64,000 nucleotides of DNA from Megalonaias nervosa (taxonomy: Eukaryota > Mollusca > Bivalvia > Unionida > Unionidae), in the NCBI GenBank assembly GCA_016617855.1, contig JAECUM010031327.1, positions 1-64,000 on the forward strand, in the 5' to 3' direction. Shown here in pieces: positions 22,746-33,334 of the stretch; position 1 is the stretch's first letter, and every line of letters begins with the position of its first letter. The translations under genes were made by a program, and so were the position numbers. The notes beneath the pieces were generated by a model. That model had not been told where the DNA came from. It was given only the letters and a program-made list of their open reading frames with translations, and ran no database searches.

Positions 22746-24557
22746 GTAAGAAAATAATACATCTTTTACAGATTTTACCTTGACATTAAATTAACTTCTA
22801 TCATAATACTATAACAGGACACAAATATATGCACTGATATTTGAACTTGTCTGTATGATAGTCGGGTATACAAGCAACAGGCTTTAAGATCTTGAGAGCA
22901 AAGCTGGTTAGCATGTGACCTCATTTACCTTGACCACTCTATTTCCAAACTGAAATTCATCCTGGAATGTCACCCTGATGAACTTCTCAGATGCTGTAAA
23001 ATCAGATCAATTCTCTGTTGTTACTGGATAGGTTGAAAGATATATCTGCCATTTGGAATCTTCCTCATAGCAGTCTAGCAGGCATGCAACTAGGCTGAGT
23101 GAAATGTTTAGTATGTAACTGCTGATATCTTGAACTGCTACTGTTTAACTTGTACAAGAGAAACTTCCGTTTTACTAAGAGACTTTGCTGCAAAGGTCAT
23201 AAAAAAATAAGAATAATGAAATGTCACTTTCTTACTCTACTGACCTGAAATAGACTGACAGATATACAATTGTTATGATAATATAGGACATAAAATAAAT
23301 TGAGACATGGTAGCTGATTGGTTAATGATATATGGTAGCTGATTGGTTAATGAGGCATGGTAGCTGATTGGTTAATGAGACATGTTAGCTGATTGGTTTT
23401 GGATTTTGGATTTGTTACCAGAAGGGTGCATGTTGAATTTCCACAATTTAATCAGCCAGGATTTGGTACCATGCCATTTTCTTGATCAAGCCACTTTATT
23501 TTTCTTGCTTCAGCATATGACCTTCAAAGTCTTGATGTGTTGTAAAATCAAAATGTACCAAACAAATATTGATGTTTCAAAAGGTAAAGAAAACTGATAA
23601 TAATGCATGCAGAATGAATGAAGAAGCATATATGCCAACCTTTACACTTTTGGCTTAATCAATATCCTTTTTTCACCAAATTACATTTTAAGCTTGCATG
23701 TATATGAATTATGCTTTTTTGTTTCATTAAAAAAATAACAATAATAAAGTTTTAACAGTTGTTTAGCTCATTTTTATCTCTTTAATTCCACTCATATAAA
23801 TTAGAGAATATCCTTAAAAGATGATTGCTGTGTAAGAATAGCATAAGAGTACTTTCCTTATTTGCTATTTATAGCAACTCTGTATGACCAATTTCCAAGA
23901 AAACAGATGGGTTACTTCACATGTGAACTTTGTCTCACAGATTCATTATATCTACAAGCTTGTTAGTTAGCAGACAATACTATACTATTAAAGAAAATGG
24001 TACCATATGCTTAATTAAACGCTTTGCAGTATAAGCTATGGATGTTATAGGACAGAAAATGCTAGAGCAGATGGATCTTTTCAAACTTCAAAGCATGTCA
24101 GATCAGAAAAAAGGACAAATCAACATCGCTTTACAAACTTTGAAGGAATATGGCAGTAACGTAATACATCACTTTGAGCACATGATCATGCAGAATTTCA
24201 GTTCATGATCATTCAGTGAAAGTTACACAATAGCCTAGTTAAAGCGAGTCTTGAACATAAATAAATTTTTCAATATAATTTGTGTTTGTATTATGGTTCT
24301 AATCCATTTGGATTTTGCCCTTTGTGACAAGAATTTTGACCAGCTGCAGAACCAGGTTAGTAGCAAAATTAAATGTATCTTTTTCACACATGCTTTAATT
24401 CTACATATAGATTACACTTCTTATGCCCAAATTATGCTTTTTTGCCACTTTTAATAACAATAATTATGATTATACCTCTGATGTGGATGGCATGTATGAG
24501 AAGGCTTTCATCATATGGTTGCTGCATTTAATTTAAGTTTGAATTGCTTATTTTCAG
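22746..24557. other. Intron between exons 7 and 8
   Basis: It holds four to five copies of a 25-bp unit (catggtagctgattggttaa) at about 23300-23400. A segment at about 23630-23930 recurs diverged at 25335-25620. Otherwise it is AT-rich with nothing recognised. Confidence 0.6.
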
Positions 24558-24707
24558 AGTTTACACCAGGCCCAATTATGAATACAACTACTACTGATAC
24601 AGTTATCACTTTAGTGAATCTCAGTCCAGGAACAGTGTACAATACTACCATTACAGCCTATACTACAGTTGGACCAGGAGAATCCGTCCATTTTGTGGTC
24701 AACACTG
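24558..24707 (+). CDS. Exon 8: second half of fourth FN3 domain
   Basis: 150 nt, phase 1 at both ends, acceptor tattttcag, donor actg|gtatct. It encodes Thr-Pro-Gly-Pro, a Thr-rich strand, the core Leu-Ser-Pro-Gly-Thr-Val-Tyr-Asn, strand F (TTITAYT) and the loop Val-Gly-Pro-Gly-Glu-Ser. These are FN3 strands E-G, lacking A-C, so they complement exon 7. Related repeat segments lie on both sides of this exon. Confidence 0.85.
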
Positions 24708-24989
24708 GTATCTATTTTAATCCATCTGTCTATATTTTAGTCTCGCTATCCATCTATCTTTCTGCCTCTATCCATTCATCTATCTGCCTGTGTTTATATT
24801 TTCTGTCTATCCATCCATTCAACCATCTATTTATTTAAACTAACAAACCTGTAAGCCAGCCATCTATCCTTTATGTTCCTGTCTCATTAATTTTGTCATT
24901 CTTTCCCACTTTCTGTTTGTCTTTATGTGTAATTTGATCTACCATATTTTTAATCCAAATATAGCTTATATACATTTGCAAGAAAAAGA

Positions 24990-25870
24990 TCTAAGTACTG
25001 TATCATGAACAATGTCATAAGTCATACTTGAAGATTTCATCAGTTTGTACAGTGGCATGAAATGGATTTAAGTACAGTATCATTAACTATGCCACGAATT
25101 ATGCTGAATCTATATACATGAACTATGCCTTGAGTTGTACTGAACCTATATACATGAACTATGCCACGAGTTATACTGAATCTATATACATGAACTATGC
25201 CACGAGTTATACTGAATCTATATACATGCACTATGCCACAAGTTATACTGAATCTATAATCTATATACATGAACTATGCCACAAGTTATACTGAATCTAT
25301 ATACATGAACTATGCCATGAGTTATACTGAATCTATATACATGCCAACCATTATGCTTTTGGCTGAATTATTAGGCTCTTTTTTCACTGAATTACATATT
25401 ACGCTAACCTTTATATGGATTATGTTTTTCTGGTACATCAATAATTAAAATTAAAGCTGTAAAAGTTGTCATTTATATTTTATTTCCACTCAATAAAAAT
25501 TAGACTATTTTACAAAGATAGACTGCTGCATAAGAATAATATAAGAGCTAATTTGTCCACCATGTACTTTCCTAAGTTTCTATTTATAGGAACTGTATAT
25601 GACTCATTTCCAGAAATTTTGCCCAATTTTTTTCAAGTATTTTGACCTGATGATTCAAGTTAGTTGTAAAAATGGCTATTTTTCTTGCAGTGTACTGTAG
25701 TTATGGCATACACTATACTGGCTATGATGTAGCCTCAATGAAGTAGGGGTACTGATATTAGTATTAGTAATATATACATTACTCATTTTATGATCAGATT
25801 ATGCTATTTTGCTACTTATTTTAGCAAAAATTAATATTATTTGTCTCTCGGAGTTGACATGTCTGTGTGC
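24990..25870. repeat. 36-bp satellite and paralogous copy of upstream intron
   Basis: 25085-25345 has seven copies of a 36-bp unit (gagttatactgaatctatat with flanks). 25335-25620 resembles 23630-23930, and 25780-25870 resembles 24390-24500. The sequence at 24990-25095 (agtactgtatcatgaac onward) resembles 31602-31710, just past the LTR element. The layout suggests an old duplication around exon 8, later split by the LTR insertion. Confidence 0.65.
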
Positions 25871-26000
25871 TGTTGCAACCATGTAATTTAATTACATGTG
25901 TGTTAAAATTTGAGTTCTTTCAATTTCATTTTTATATCATTAAATATAATTATTATTATTATGATGATTATAATCCCATTTTACTTGAAATTTTAGTGAA
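25871..26000 (+). repeat. Truncated 5' LTR
   Basis: The first ~110 bases match the start of the 3' LTR (shared catgtgtgttaaaatttgag) with a few substitutions. Similarity is lost near 25975, so the remainder of the LTR and the primer binding site appear deleted. Confidence 0.8.
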
Positions 26001-26021
26001 AACAACAGGCTTTCTTTCACA

Positions 26022-26622
26022 ATGTCAAAAGTGGAGAGTTTTCTTTCTAGTCTAACTCAAGAACATTTGGATAGTCTGAAAAAGAACTTGCCAGAAAGTA
26101 CGATCTTTCTGAAGCAAAAGCTTCCTTGACAAAACAAGAAATCAAAAATATTTTAATTCAGCATTTGGTAGGGAAGGGTATTTTTGACAAAAGTTCTTTG
26201 ACATCGGTCAGTAAGGTTGTGACAGACTCTGACATTAAGATAATAGAACTAAAACTGAAATACAAGATGGAAGCAGAGTTAAGGAAGCTCGAGTTTCAGA
26301 ATCAGAAAGAAGAAAAAGAAAGACAAATAGAATTACAAAAAGAACAAATGAGATTACAGTCTGAAAAAGAAGAGAAAGATAGACAGGAATGAGAGAGGGA
26401 GAAAGAAAGACAAATAGAGGAAAAGGAGAAAGAAAGACAAATAGAAGAATGGCAAATAGAATTACAAAAAGAACAAATGAAATGAAACAAATCTAAAAAG
26501 GAGGAGAAAGATAGACATTAAAGAGAGAGGGAGAAAGAAAGACAGATAGAAGAAAGGGGGAGAGAGAGAGAGAGATACAAAAAGAGAAGGATGAAAAAGA
26601 ATTTCAAATTAAAATAAAAGAA
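26022..26622 (+). pseudogene. Gag N-terminal region, broken
   Basis: ATG at 26022 opens Met-Ser-Lys-Val-Glu-Ser. The frame shifts near 26100 into a frame with Leu-Ser-Glu-Ala-Lys-Ala-Ser-Leu, continuing to a stop at about 26392. From about 26250 to 26600 the sequence is nearly all Lys, Glu, Arg and Gln codons, in a purine-rich repetitive stretch with several stops, a probable coiled coil. It leads into the capsid frame. Confidence 0.65.
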
Positions 26623-28257
26623 TTGGATCTGGCAAGTGACAGGCACGATTCCACTTCTCGTGCAAATTCAAATTTTAACATTTTAGGAAATATTAAATTA
26701 GTTCCCCCTTTTAGTGAAAGGGAAGTAGACAAATATTTTATTAATTTTGAAAAAGTTGCTGAGAATTCGAAATGGCCAAGGGAGTATTGGACTCAATTAT
26801 TGCAGAATGTGCTTTATGGCAAGGCCAGAGATATCTATATATCTCTGTCAGTACGACAAAGTTCTGACTATGATTTGGTTAAGGAATGCATTTTGAAGGG
26901 TTACGAGTTAATTCCTGAGGCTTATCGGCAAAAGTTCAGAAACTACAAAAAAGAAACTAGACACACTTATGTTGAATTTGCTAGAGAAAAAAAACAGTTG
27001 TTCAAGAGATGGTGCCTGTCTGAGAAAATTGAACATGATTATGAAAGACTCGAACAACTGGTATTACTTAAAGAGTTCAAAAACTGTATTCCTAGTGATG
27101 TCAAAAATCACCTTGAAGATCATGAGGTCAAAACTTTGGAAAATGCTGCTCTTGCTGCTGATAAGTATTCCTTACCTCATAAAGTTCCTACGGTAAGCAA
27201 ATCTTTCACTCACCAGTCTACTGATAGAAAGGTGTTTCAATCAAATACGACTCCTAGTAAGACTCAATCTGGCACAAATTCTAAAAATCAGGCCTCTGAC
27301 AGACTTGATTCAAAATCCTTGTCTATTCCTACGTGTACCTATTGCAAGAAAAAAGGACATGTCATTTCTGATTGCTTCAAATTGAAATATAGGCATCAGA
27401 ATCAAGATAGACCTATCCCAGATGCTCTTATTTCTAAGAGGTCATGTATTGAAAACAATACATTTGTTGGGTTTGAAAAACCTCAGTCTGATTGTGTTAT
27501 GGAGAATTTTGAACCATTCATGTCAAAGGGTTCTATATCACTCTTGGGTGATTTGGCCAATCCTATCCCTATTAAAATTTTAAGGGATACAGGAGCTTCT
27601 CAGAGTCTTTTAGTTTCAGGTATTTTGCCTTCTTCTGAGGAGACCTGTTCTAATGAGAGTGTTCTCATTCAGGGAGTAGAGTGCAGCTTTGTTAATGTTC
27701 CTCTCCATTATGTAAATTTGTCATCAGACTTAGTTTCAGGACCTGTGACAGTCGGTGTAGTGTCTACTTTACCCGTTGAGGGCATTCATTTGTTGTTAGG
27801 CAATGACTTAGCTGGAGACAAGGTTGTGGTTAATCCACTTGTAACTGACAAGCCTTCTTTGGATCAGAAAGTTGATCCCGTTGAAAAAGAAATCCCTGAT
27901 TTATATTCAGCTTGTTCAGTTACCAGAGCTTTGGCAAAGAAAGCTCTTGAGAATGATTTTGATAAGGAATGTATTCCTTTAGCTGACACATGTATTGGTC
28001 AGGCTTTTGATGAGGTCACTTTTACTTCTAATTTGGATCAGTCTAAAGGTATTGATCATAGTGATCCTCCTTTGAATACTCATTCTCTTTTTTCTGATCA
28101 GGGTGACAAACGACGATCATTTGTCGTCAAACAGGAAAAAGATCCTGAGATCTCCTGTTTGTTTCAGCGGGCCATTAGTGAAACTGAAGCTACTGAAGTA
28201 CCTGTCTGTTACTTCATTAAAAATGGAGTTCTTATGAGAAAGTGGAGACCTCCCTAG
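26623..28257 (+). pseudogene. Gag capsid (SCAN-like), zinc knuckle and protease
   Basis: An open frame of 544 codons. Residues ~25-90 resemble the N-terminal capsid helices of gypsy elements. Residues ~95-182 resemble the SCAN domain: Tyr-Arg-Gln-Lys-Phe-Arg, then Leu-Phe-Lys-Arg-Trp-Cys, then Leu-Glu-Gln-Leu-Val-Leu-Leu-Lys-Glu-Phe and an Ile-Pro-Ser-Asp-Val turn. A CCHC zinc knuckle follows (Cys238, Cys241, His246, Cys251). The protease motif Asp-Thr-Gly-Ala-Ser is at residues 322-326. A TAG at 28255-28257 separates it from integrase in the same frame. Confidence 0.85.
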
Positions 28258-28817
28258 GTACCTGCTTGTGACGAATGGTCAGTAAAATATCAGATTGTGG
28301 TTCCGAAACCTTACAGACAGGAAATACTTAGTTTGGCCCATGAAACTCCACTGGCTGGTCATTTAGGGATAAATAAAATGTATCATAAGATCTTGACTCA
28401 CTTCTATTGGCCAAAAATCAAAAGTGATGTGTGCACGTTTTGTAGATCTTGTCATACTTGTCAAATGGTAGGAAACCAAATCAAAAGATACCTAAAGCTC
28501 ATCTGCAACCAATTCCTGCATTTGATGAACCATTCAGTAGAATTATGGTAGATTGTGTTGGTCTCTTACCAAAGACCAAGTCAGGCAACCAAAATTTATT
28601 GACCATCAAGTGTGCATCAACAAGTTTTCCAAAGGCAATTCCTTTGAGGAATTTTACTCAATTTGGCCTTCTCAAATTTGTTCAATCTGGTCAAAGGTCA
28701 AATTTCAAGTCTGGTATGTTCCAGCTTGTCATGCTTGAATTTGGCATTCAGCAGTTCAAGTTAAAAGTGAAACTATGGTTTCACCGAAGTTTACTAGAGA
28801 GAATTTTTGAGTCCTGA
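28258..28817 (+). pseudogene. Integrase remnant
   Basis: In frame with gag after one TAG. The N-terminal zinc-binding motif is present: a His pair (His-Glu-Thr-Pro and Gly-His-Leu-Gly) and Cys-Arg-Ser-Cys with a further Cys. After a frameshift near 28480, the core starts with Ile-Met-Val-Asp-Cys-Val-Gly, carrying the first catalytic Asp. The second catalytic site reads Gln-Ser-Gly-Gln-Arg-Ser-Asn-Phe where the family has Gln-Ser-Asp-x-Gly, so the Asp is lost. It lies upstream of RT, unlike most gypsy elements. Confidence 0.8.
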
Positions 28818-29031
28818 AATAAAGTCCATTCTCTCTTGCTCATTCTGCAGATTTTTCTTCAAGTTAGATTTTATGGCCCTTATAAAGTAAAGAAGAAACT
28901 GAACGAGTTAAAATTATAATATTAGTACTCTGGTCTAAGTAAATTAATGGAGTACTACTATATTGAAAGAAATAGCCAGGTAGATTCTGCAATTAATTTA
29001 GTTGTACCTGTCCCACCAACTGAGGATTTGA

Positions 29032-30502
29032 ATGAAGGAATTTCAGTCGGATTCTACTGATCTTGGAACAACAAATCTTCGGAATTCTAAAGTTATGGAA
29101 AATCTAGAGCAGAAACGTTCTCATTTACAACAACAAGAAAAAAATGAATTTAAACAATTATTGTCTGAATATGAGCACTTGTTTCCAGACGTACCTACAA
29201 GGACAAACAAAATTTTTCACAACGTTGAAATAGTAGATTCAAAACCCATGAAACAACACCCATACAGGATGAACCCTCTCAAACAGGGATACTTAAAAAA
29301 AGAGATTCAGTATTTACTGGAAAATGATTTTATAGAGCCCAGTAAGAGTGATTGGAGTTCATCGTGCATACTTGTTCCGAAACCGGATAAAACTTTCCAA
29401 ATGTGTACAGATTATAAGGAAGGTGAACAGTGTGACAAAATCCGATTCATTTCCATTGCCAAGAATCGATGACTGTATCGACAAAATTGGAAATGCCAAA
29501 TACGACACTAAGTTCGATCTTCTGAAAGGATTTTGGCAAATTCCACTAACGGAAAGAGCAAAAGAAATTTCGGCGTTTGTGACTCCAGATGGACTCTACC
29601 AATGTAAGGTGATGTCATTTGGGATGAAGAGTTCTCCAAGTACTTTTCAACGCCTTATGAATATGATTACCTCTGGTCTAGACAATTGTGATGCTTATAT
29701 TAATGATGTCATCATTTACAACAACACCTGGAAAGAACATTTAGCCACGATTCGGAAGTTCTTCGACAGACTCACTGAAGCAAATTTGACTATTAATTTA
29801 TCTAAAAGTGAGCTCTGCTGTGCTTGTGTTACTTTTCTAGGACATATTGTGGGACATGGTCAAGTTAAACCTATAGATGCTAAGGTCAAGGCTATTTCTG
29901 AATTTCCTGTGCCTGTAAGTAAAAAAAAACAGCTGATGCAATTTTTAGGTATGGCTGGGTACTATCGCAAATTTTGTTCTAATTTTTCTGATATTGTTGA
30001 ACCTCTGACAAACTTGTTGAGAAAGAAAAACAAGTTTCTTTGGACTGAAAAATGTCAAGAGGCTTTTGATAGATTAAAGGCCATACTTAAAAGTGCACCA
30101 GTTTTAACAGCTCCAGATTTCAGTCAACCATTCAAACTGTCTGTGGATGCAAGTGATGTTGGGGTTGGAGAAGTTTTGATTCAAGATGACGAAAATGGTG
30201 TAGAACATCCAGTGTGTTATTTCTTTTAGAAATTAAATAAACACCAAAGAAACTACTCAACAATTGAGAAGGAATGCTTGGCTTTAATACTAGCATTACA
30301 GCATTTTGAAGTTTATATTAGCTCGGCTCCTTCTCCGGTTGTTGTGTTTAGTGATCACAACCCCCTTACTTTCATCGACAGGATGAAAAATAAAAATCAA
30401 AGACTATTAAGGTGGAGTTTATTTTTGCAAGAGTACAATCTTGACATCAGGCACATTAAAGGAAAAGACAATTTAATTGCAGATGCACTTTCCCGTGTAT
30501 AG
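29032..30502 (+). pseudogene. Ty3/gypsy-type reverse transcriptase and RNase H
   Basis: RT begins with His-Asn-Val-Glu-Ile, Pro-Tyr-Arg-Met-Asn-Pro and the Ser-Ser-Cys-Ile-Leu-Val-Pro-Lys box. A frameshift near 29430 moves to a second frame with Leu-Pro-Arg-Ile-Asp-Asp, Phe-Asp-Leu-Leu-Lys-Gly-Phe-Trp-Gln-Ile-Pro, and Met-Ser-Phe-Gly-Met. The catalytic box at 29696-29707 reads Tyr-Ile-Asn-Asp instead of Tyr-x-Asp-Asp. RNase H follows with Val-Asp-Ala-Ser-Asp, an in-frame TAG at 30227, Glu-Lys-Glu-Cys-Leu-Ala, Phe-Ser-Asp-His-Asn-Pro and Asp-Ala-Leu-Ser-Arg. The frame ends at 30502. Confidence 0.88.
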
Positions 30503-30630
30503 AAATATCGTTTTCATATACACCTTTGTATAATTCATAAGAGTTCTTCTTATGTAATTTTTTTTACCTCATGTATAATTTACATCTGGTAAAAAAGAAA
30601 GCTTTATTACATAAATTTTTCTTTTTTCTT

Positions 30631-30642
30631 TATGGGGGAAAG
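30631..30642 (+). promoter_or_regulatory. Polypurine tract of the LTR element
   Basis: The G/A-rich run ggggg-aaag directly abuts the 3' LTR, the position of the plus-strand primer in LTR retrotransposons. Confidence 0.6.
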
Positions 30643-31601
30643 TGTTACGACCATGTAGTTTAATTTCATGTGTGTTAAAATTTGAGTTCTTTTTATTTCA
30701 TTTTTATATCATTAAATATAATTATTTTTGTGATGATGATTATGTTCGCAGGGTCTGACATTTTGATAGAAACATTGTGTTTATTTAGAACATAAATGTG
30801 ACTCGTGTGAGCACGATTTTTACATGTCGGTTTGTCGATTCAAGTAAACAGTTGGCAAAAGCTATGTAAATGATTGGTTGTGACCACGGTCATTTCTAAT
30901 AATACTTGTTGACATTCTATACTGTGGTGGCGAGATTTCAAAATCGCCATGTGTTCTTCGTGCGTGTACATGAAATGACGTTTTAGTTCGCCTTAAATAC
31001 TCAGTTACCTGCGAAATAGTCTAGAGTCATATTTTAACACCTTAGAGGGAGTCACATTTTAACATCTTATAGAGTTTCTAATACCTTGAGAAGAAGGTAT
31101 TCTTTTGTGCTGGAAAAGAGTTGTTCGTTCGTACGTCTGTAGAATGACTGTAGAACGACATGTGTTTTGTTATTGATGATAGCTGCACTTCATCTGCCTT
31201 TTAAATAATAATTATTTTCCCTGGAGACCTACACAACAGGCTTTGGGCAAAGACATTTTGTGAAATTAATTCTAAATTGAAACAGAACAGTACAAATTGT
31301 GATTCACAGTGAAAATTCTGGACACTTGTGTAAAACCTTCGTCTGACGTCATCATCCGCCATCTTGAAACGGAATTGAGATTCAGACTACTTCAATTAGA
31401 ACTGTTTATTTACAGGACTTATGTGTTTTTCACAATTTCAGGACAAATTTTTGGATCTTCTTCGCAAATCATAAGTCTTATTTCATATTTTGACCTTTTC
31501 ACCGTGTTTTCTAGGGAAATAAATTAATTTTGTTAAAACTTACAAAGCTTGTTGTCGTCACACTTTTCTTTATGTTACTTTAAATGAGCCGATATGTAAC
31601 A
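30643..31601 (+). repeat. 3' LTR, 959 bp
   Basis: Starts tgttac and ends gtaaca, a short inverted terminal pair with TG...CA ends. Its first ~110 bp match the truncated 5' LTR. An AATAAA lies near 31519. Confidence 0.85.
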
Positions 31602-31981
31602 GTGCAGTATCATGAACTGTACCATGAATCATTCTTGAAGAGGTCTTCAGTTTGGAGAGAAGGTGTGCACTGTACAGATGCATGAAATGGATCTAAGTAC
31701 AGCACCATGATTCATACAAGAAGTCGCCAACAATTTGGAAGAAAGTGTCCACTGTCTGTGGATCTATACAAGACCAGTTATTGGATGGATAAAGTTTAAT
31801 CTTCATCAAAATCATGTAGAATATTGACATTAATACAATACTGTATAGTTATGCATGGTTTAAATGTGGTTCCTAGGACCACATGCTTGACAACATTATT
31901 TCTGGAGTTTATCAAGAATGACCACTCAGTGTATGCAAACTAAACTTGTGATTCATGAGTAAGGCATTTGTGTACCAGATA
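31602..31981. other. Intronic sequence right of the LTR element
   Basis: 31602-31605 is the right copy of the target duplication. Bases to about 31710 resemble 24990-25095. Nothing else is recognised. Confidence 0.5.
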
Positions 31982-32202
31982 TACTCACTTATAAGTGAAG
32001 TCAAACTGCAAACAACAAAGATCCTAATCTGCTGTAGCATTATGCACCTGCAGATAAGGGTCTGTATTGTTTGTTCTATTGTTTACTCCAAACAAACTAC
32101 AAGTTTAATTGCAAACTGCATAGACCCAGATCTGCTGGCACATTATATGCCAGCAGATCTGGGTCTATGCAGTTTGGAATTGAAGTGATCTTATAAGTCA
32201 GT
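31982..32202. mobile_element. Foldback MITE with perfect 29-bp palindrome
   Basis: The two ends are inverted copies of about 45-50 bp (left cacttataagtgaag and caaactgcaaac; right in complement). Inside the right end, 32112-32140 and 32148-32176 form a perfect 29-bp inverted repeat around a 7-bp loop. A related element lies at 60249-60424. No coding capacity. Confidence 0.75.
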
Positions 32203-33091
32203 ATGTATGGTATATAAAGGCATATCAAGTGAATCAGTGTGTAAACATTTCTTATTCTTTTGCACTCACCATACTCCATTCAGATTGTCAGTATAACTCA
32301 TAGGCATGCATATGTCAAATTAGAAGGTGCAGCAGTTTTTGTCATTAGGGTAGAGGGTCAAAATAAATTGATTGCTGGATGGTGTGAAATGCAATAGCAT
32401 TGTTGGAGCAGAAATGTGAGATGCCAGTTGTGCCAATTTGACAAGTAGAGTTCAACATCTTCATTTATATACCTGTGAACTAAAGCTGTCTATGAGGAAA
32501 AAGTTAATCTTTGATGAGGTTTGTGTTAAGTCTTTTTTCATTAGGGTCAAGGGTTATTCAGTATTTATGACCTTGTCTGAAAAGTTTGATGAAGTTTCAG
32601 TTCATGTGTTACTTACAATAAAGACATAACATTTCTTTTCATTCCCCCCCTTTTTTTTTTAGAGTCATGGACAGTTTAGTTATATGGTGGATTAAAGTGA
32701 GCAGGGTACAGTAATCTTGTCTGGAACATAAATTAAAGGGTACAGCAATCTTGTCTGGAACATAAATTTGGGAGATAGCAACATATACATGTATTTTAAG
32801 ATTTTGTTGAACAGTGCACTAAACTAATACTATTGATGATGTAAATACAATCATAATTTTATTTCATTATAATGATGAAAATAATGATAATGGTATTGGG
32901 TGCATGATACTTGTTCCAAAACTAAGTTTGAAAAGTGAACCTGCCTAATGAAGTTACCTGTGTACAAAGTCCCATTTGACCTTTATGCATAGGTGGCAGA
33001 TATTGACAGGTTTGATTGTTCATCATAAGTTTAATTATGTGTCCAACTAACCTTGTTCTTGATATCTTTTTATTGACCTTTTACTTTGCAG
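32203..33091. other. Intronic sequence up to exon 9
   Basis: A ~38-bp duplication lies at about 32695-32770 (unit gggtacagtaatcttgtctg). Otherwise it is AT-rich with nothing recognised. Confidence 0.5.
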
Positions 33092-33334
33092 CTAGGGCAG
33101 TTGTGACACCTGCTCCTACAACACCTCCAGCCACTTCAGTTGAAACTACTCTGATATTGACAACAACAAAAATAACACCAGTACAACAAGAAGAAGTTTA
33201 TACACCCACCAGTATTCCTATCATTGTAGGTGGATCATTTGCAGCTTTGTTTGTCATCGTCTTGATCATTCTTGCTACTGTGTGTATCTGGTGTGTCAGG
33301 CTGAGACAGGAGAGATACAACGAGGATAGAGCTG
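33092..33334 (+). CDS. Exon 9: Thr/Pro stalk and transmembrane helix
   Basis: 243 nt, phase 1 at both ends, acceptor actttgcag, donor gctg|gtaatt. About 45 residues rich in Thr and Pro form a likely O-glycosylated stalk. A hydrophobic segment of about 24 residues follows (Ile-Val-Gly-Gly then mostly Ile, Leu, Val, Phe, Ala), ending in Cys-Ile-Trp-Cys. Next come basic residues (RLRQERY), a stop-transfer signal placing the N terminus outside. Read-through of the donor would add a second hydrophobic stretch before a stop near 33412. Confidence 0.88.

Larger units (their letters stand above)
25871..31601 (+). mobile_element. Gmr1-type Ty3/gypsy LTR retrotransposon
   Basis: The element begins tgttgcaacc at 25871 and ends gtaaca at 31601, flanked by the 4-bp direct repeat gtgc (25867-25870 and 31602-31605). 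Order is gag, protease, integrase, reverse transcriptase, RNase H. Integrase before RT is the order of Ty1/copia, but the RT and RNase H are Ty3/gypsy in type. This combination defines the Gmr1 group described from animals. The 5' LTR retains only about its first 120-150 bp; the 3' LTR is whole. Several stops, frameshifts and active-site changes make it inactive. Confidence 0.88.

Noticed and set aside
26302..26490. Minus-strand Ser/Cys/Phe-rich frame
   Set aside because: It is the antisense shadow of the purine-rich Lys/Glu/Arg coiled-coil part of gag.
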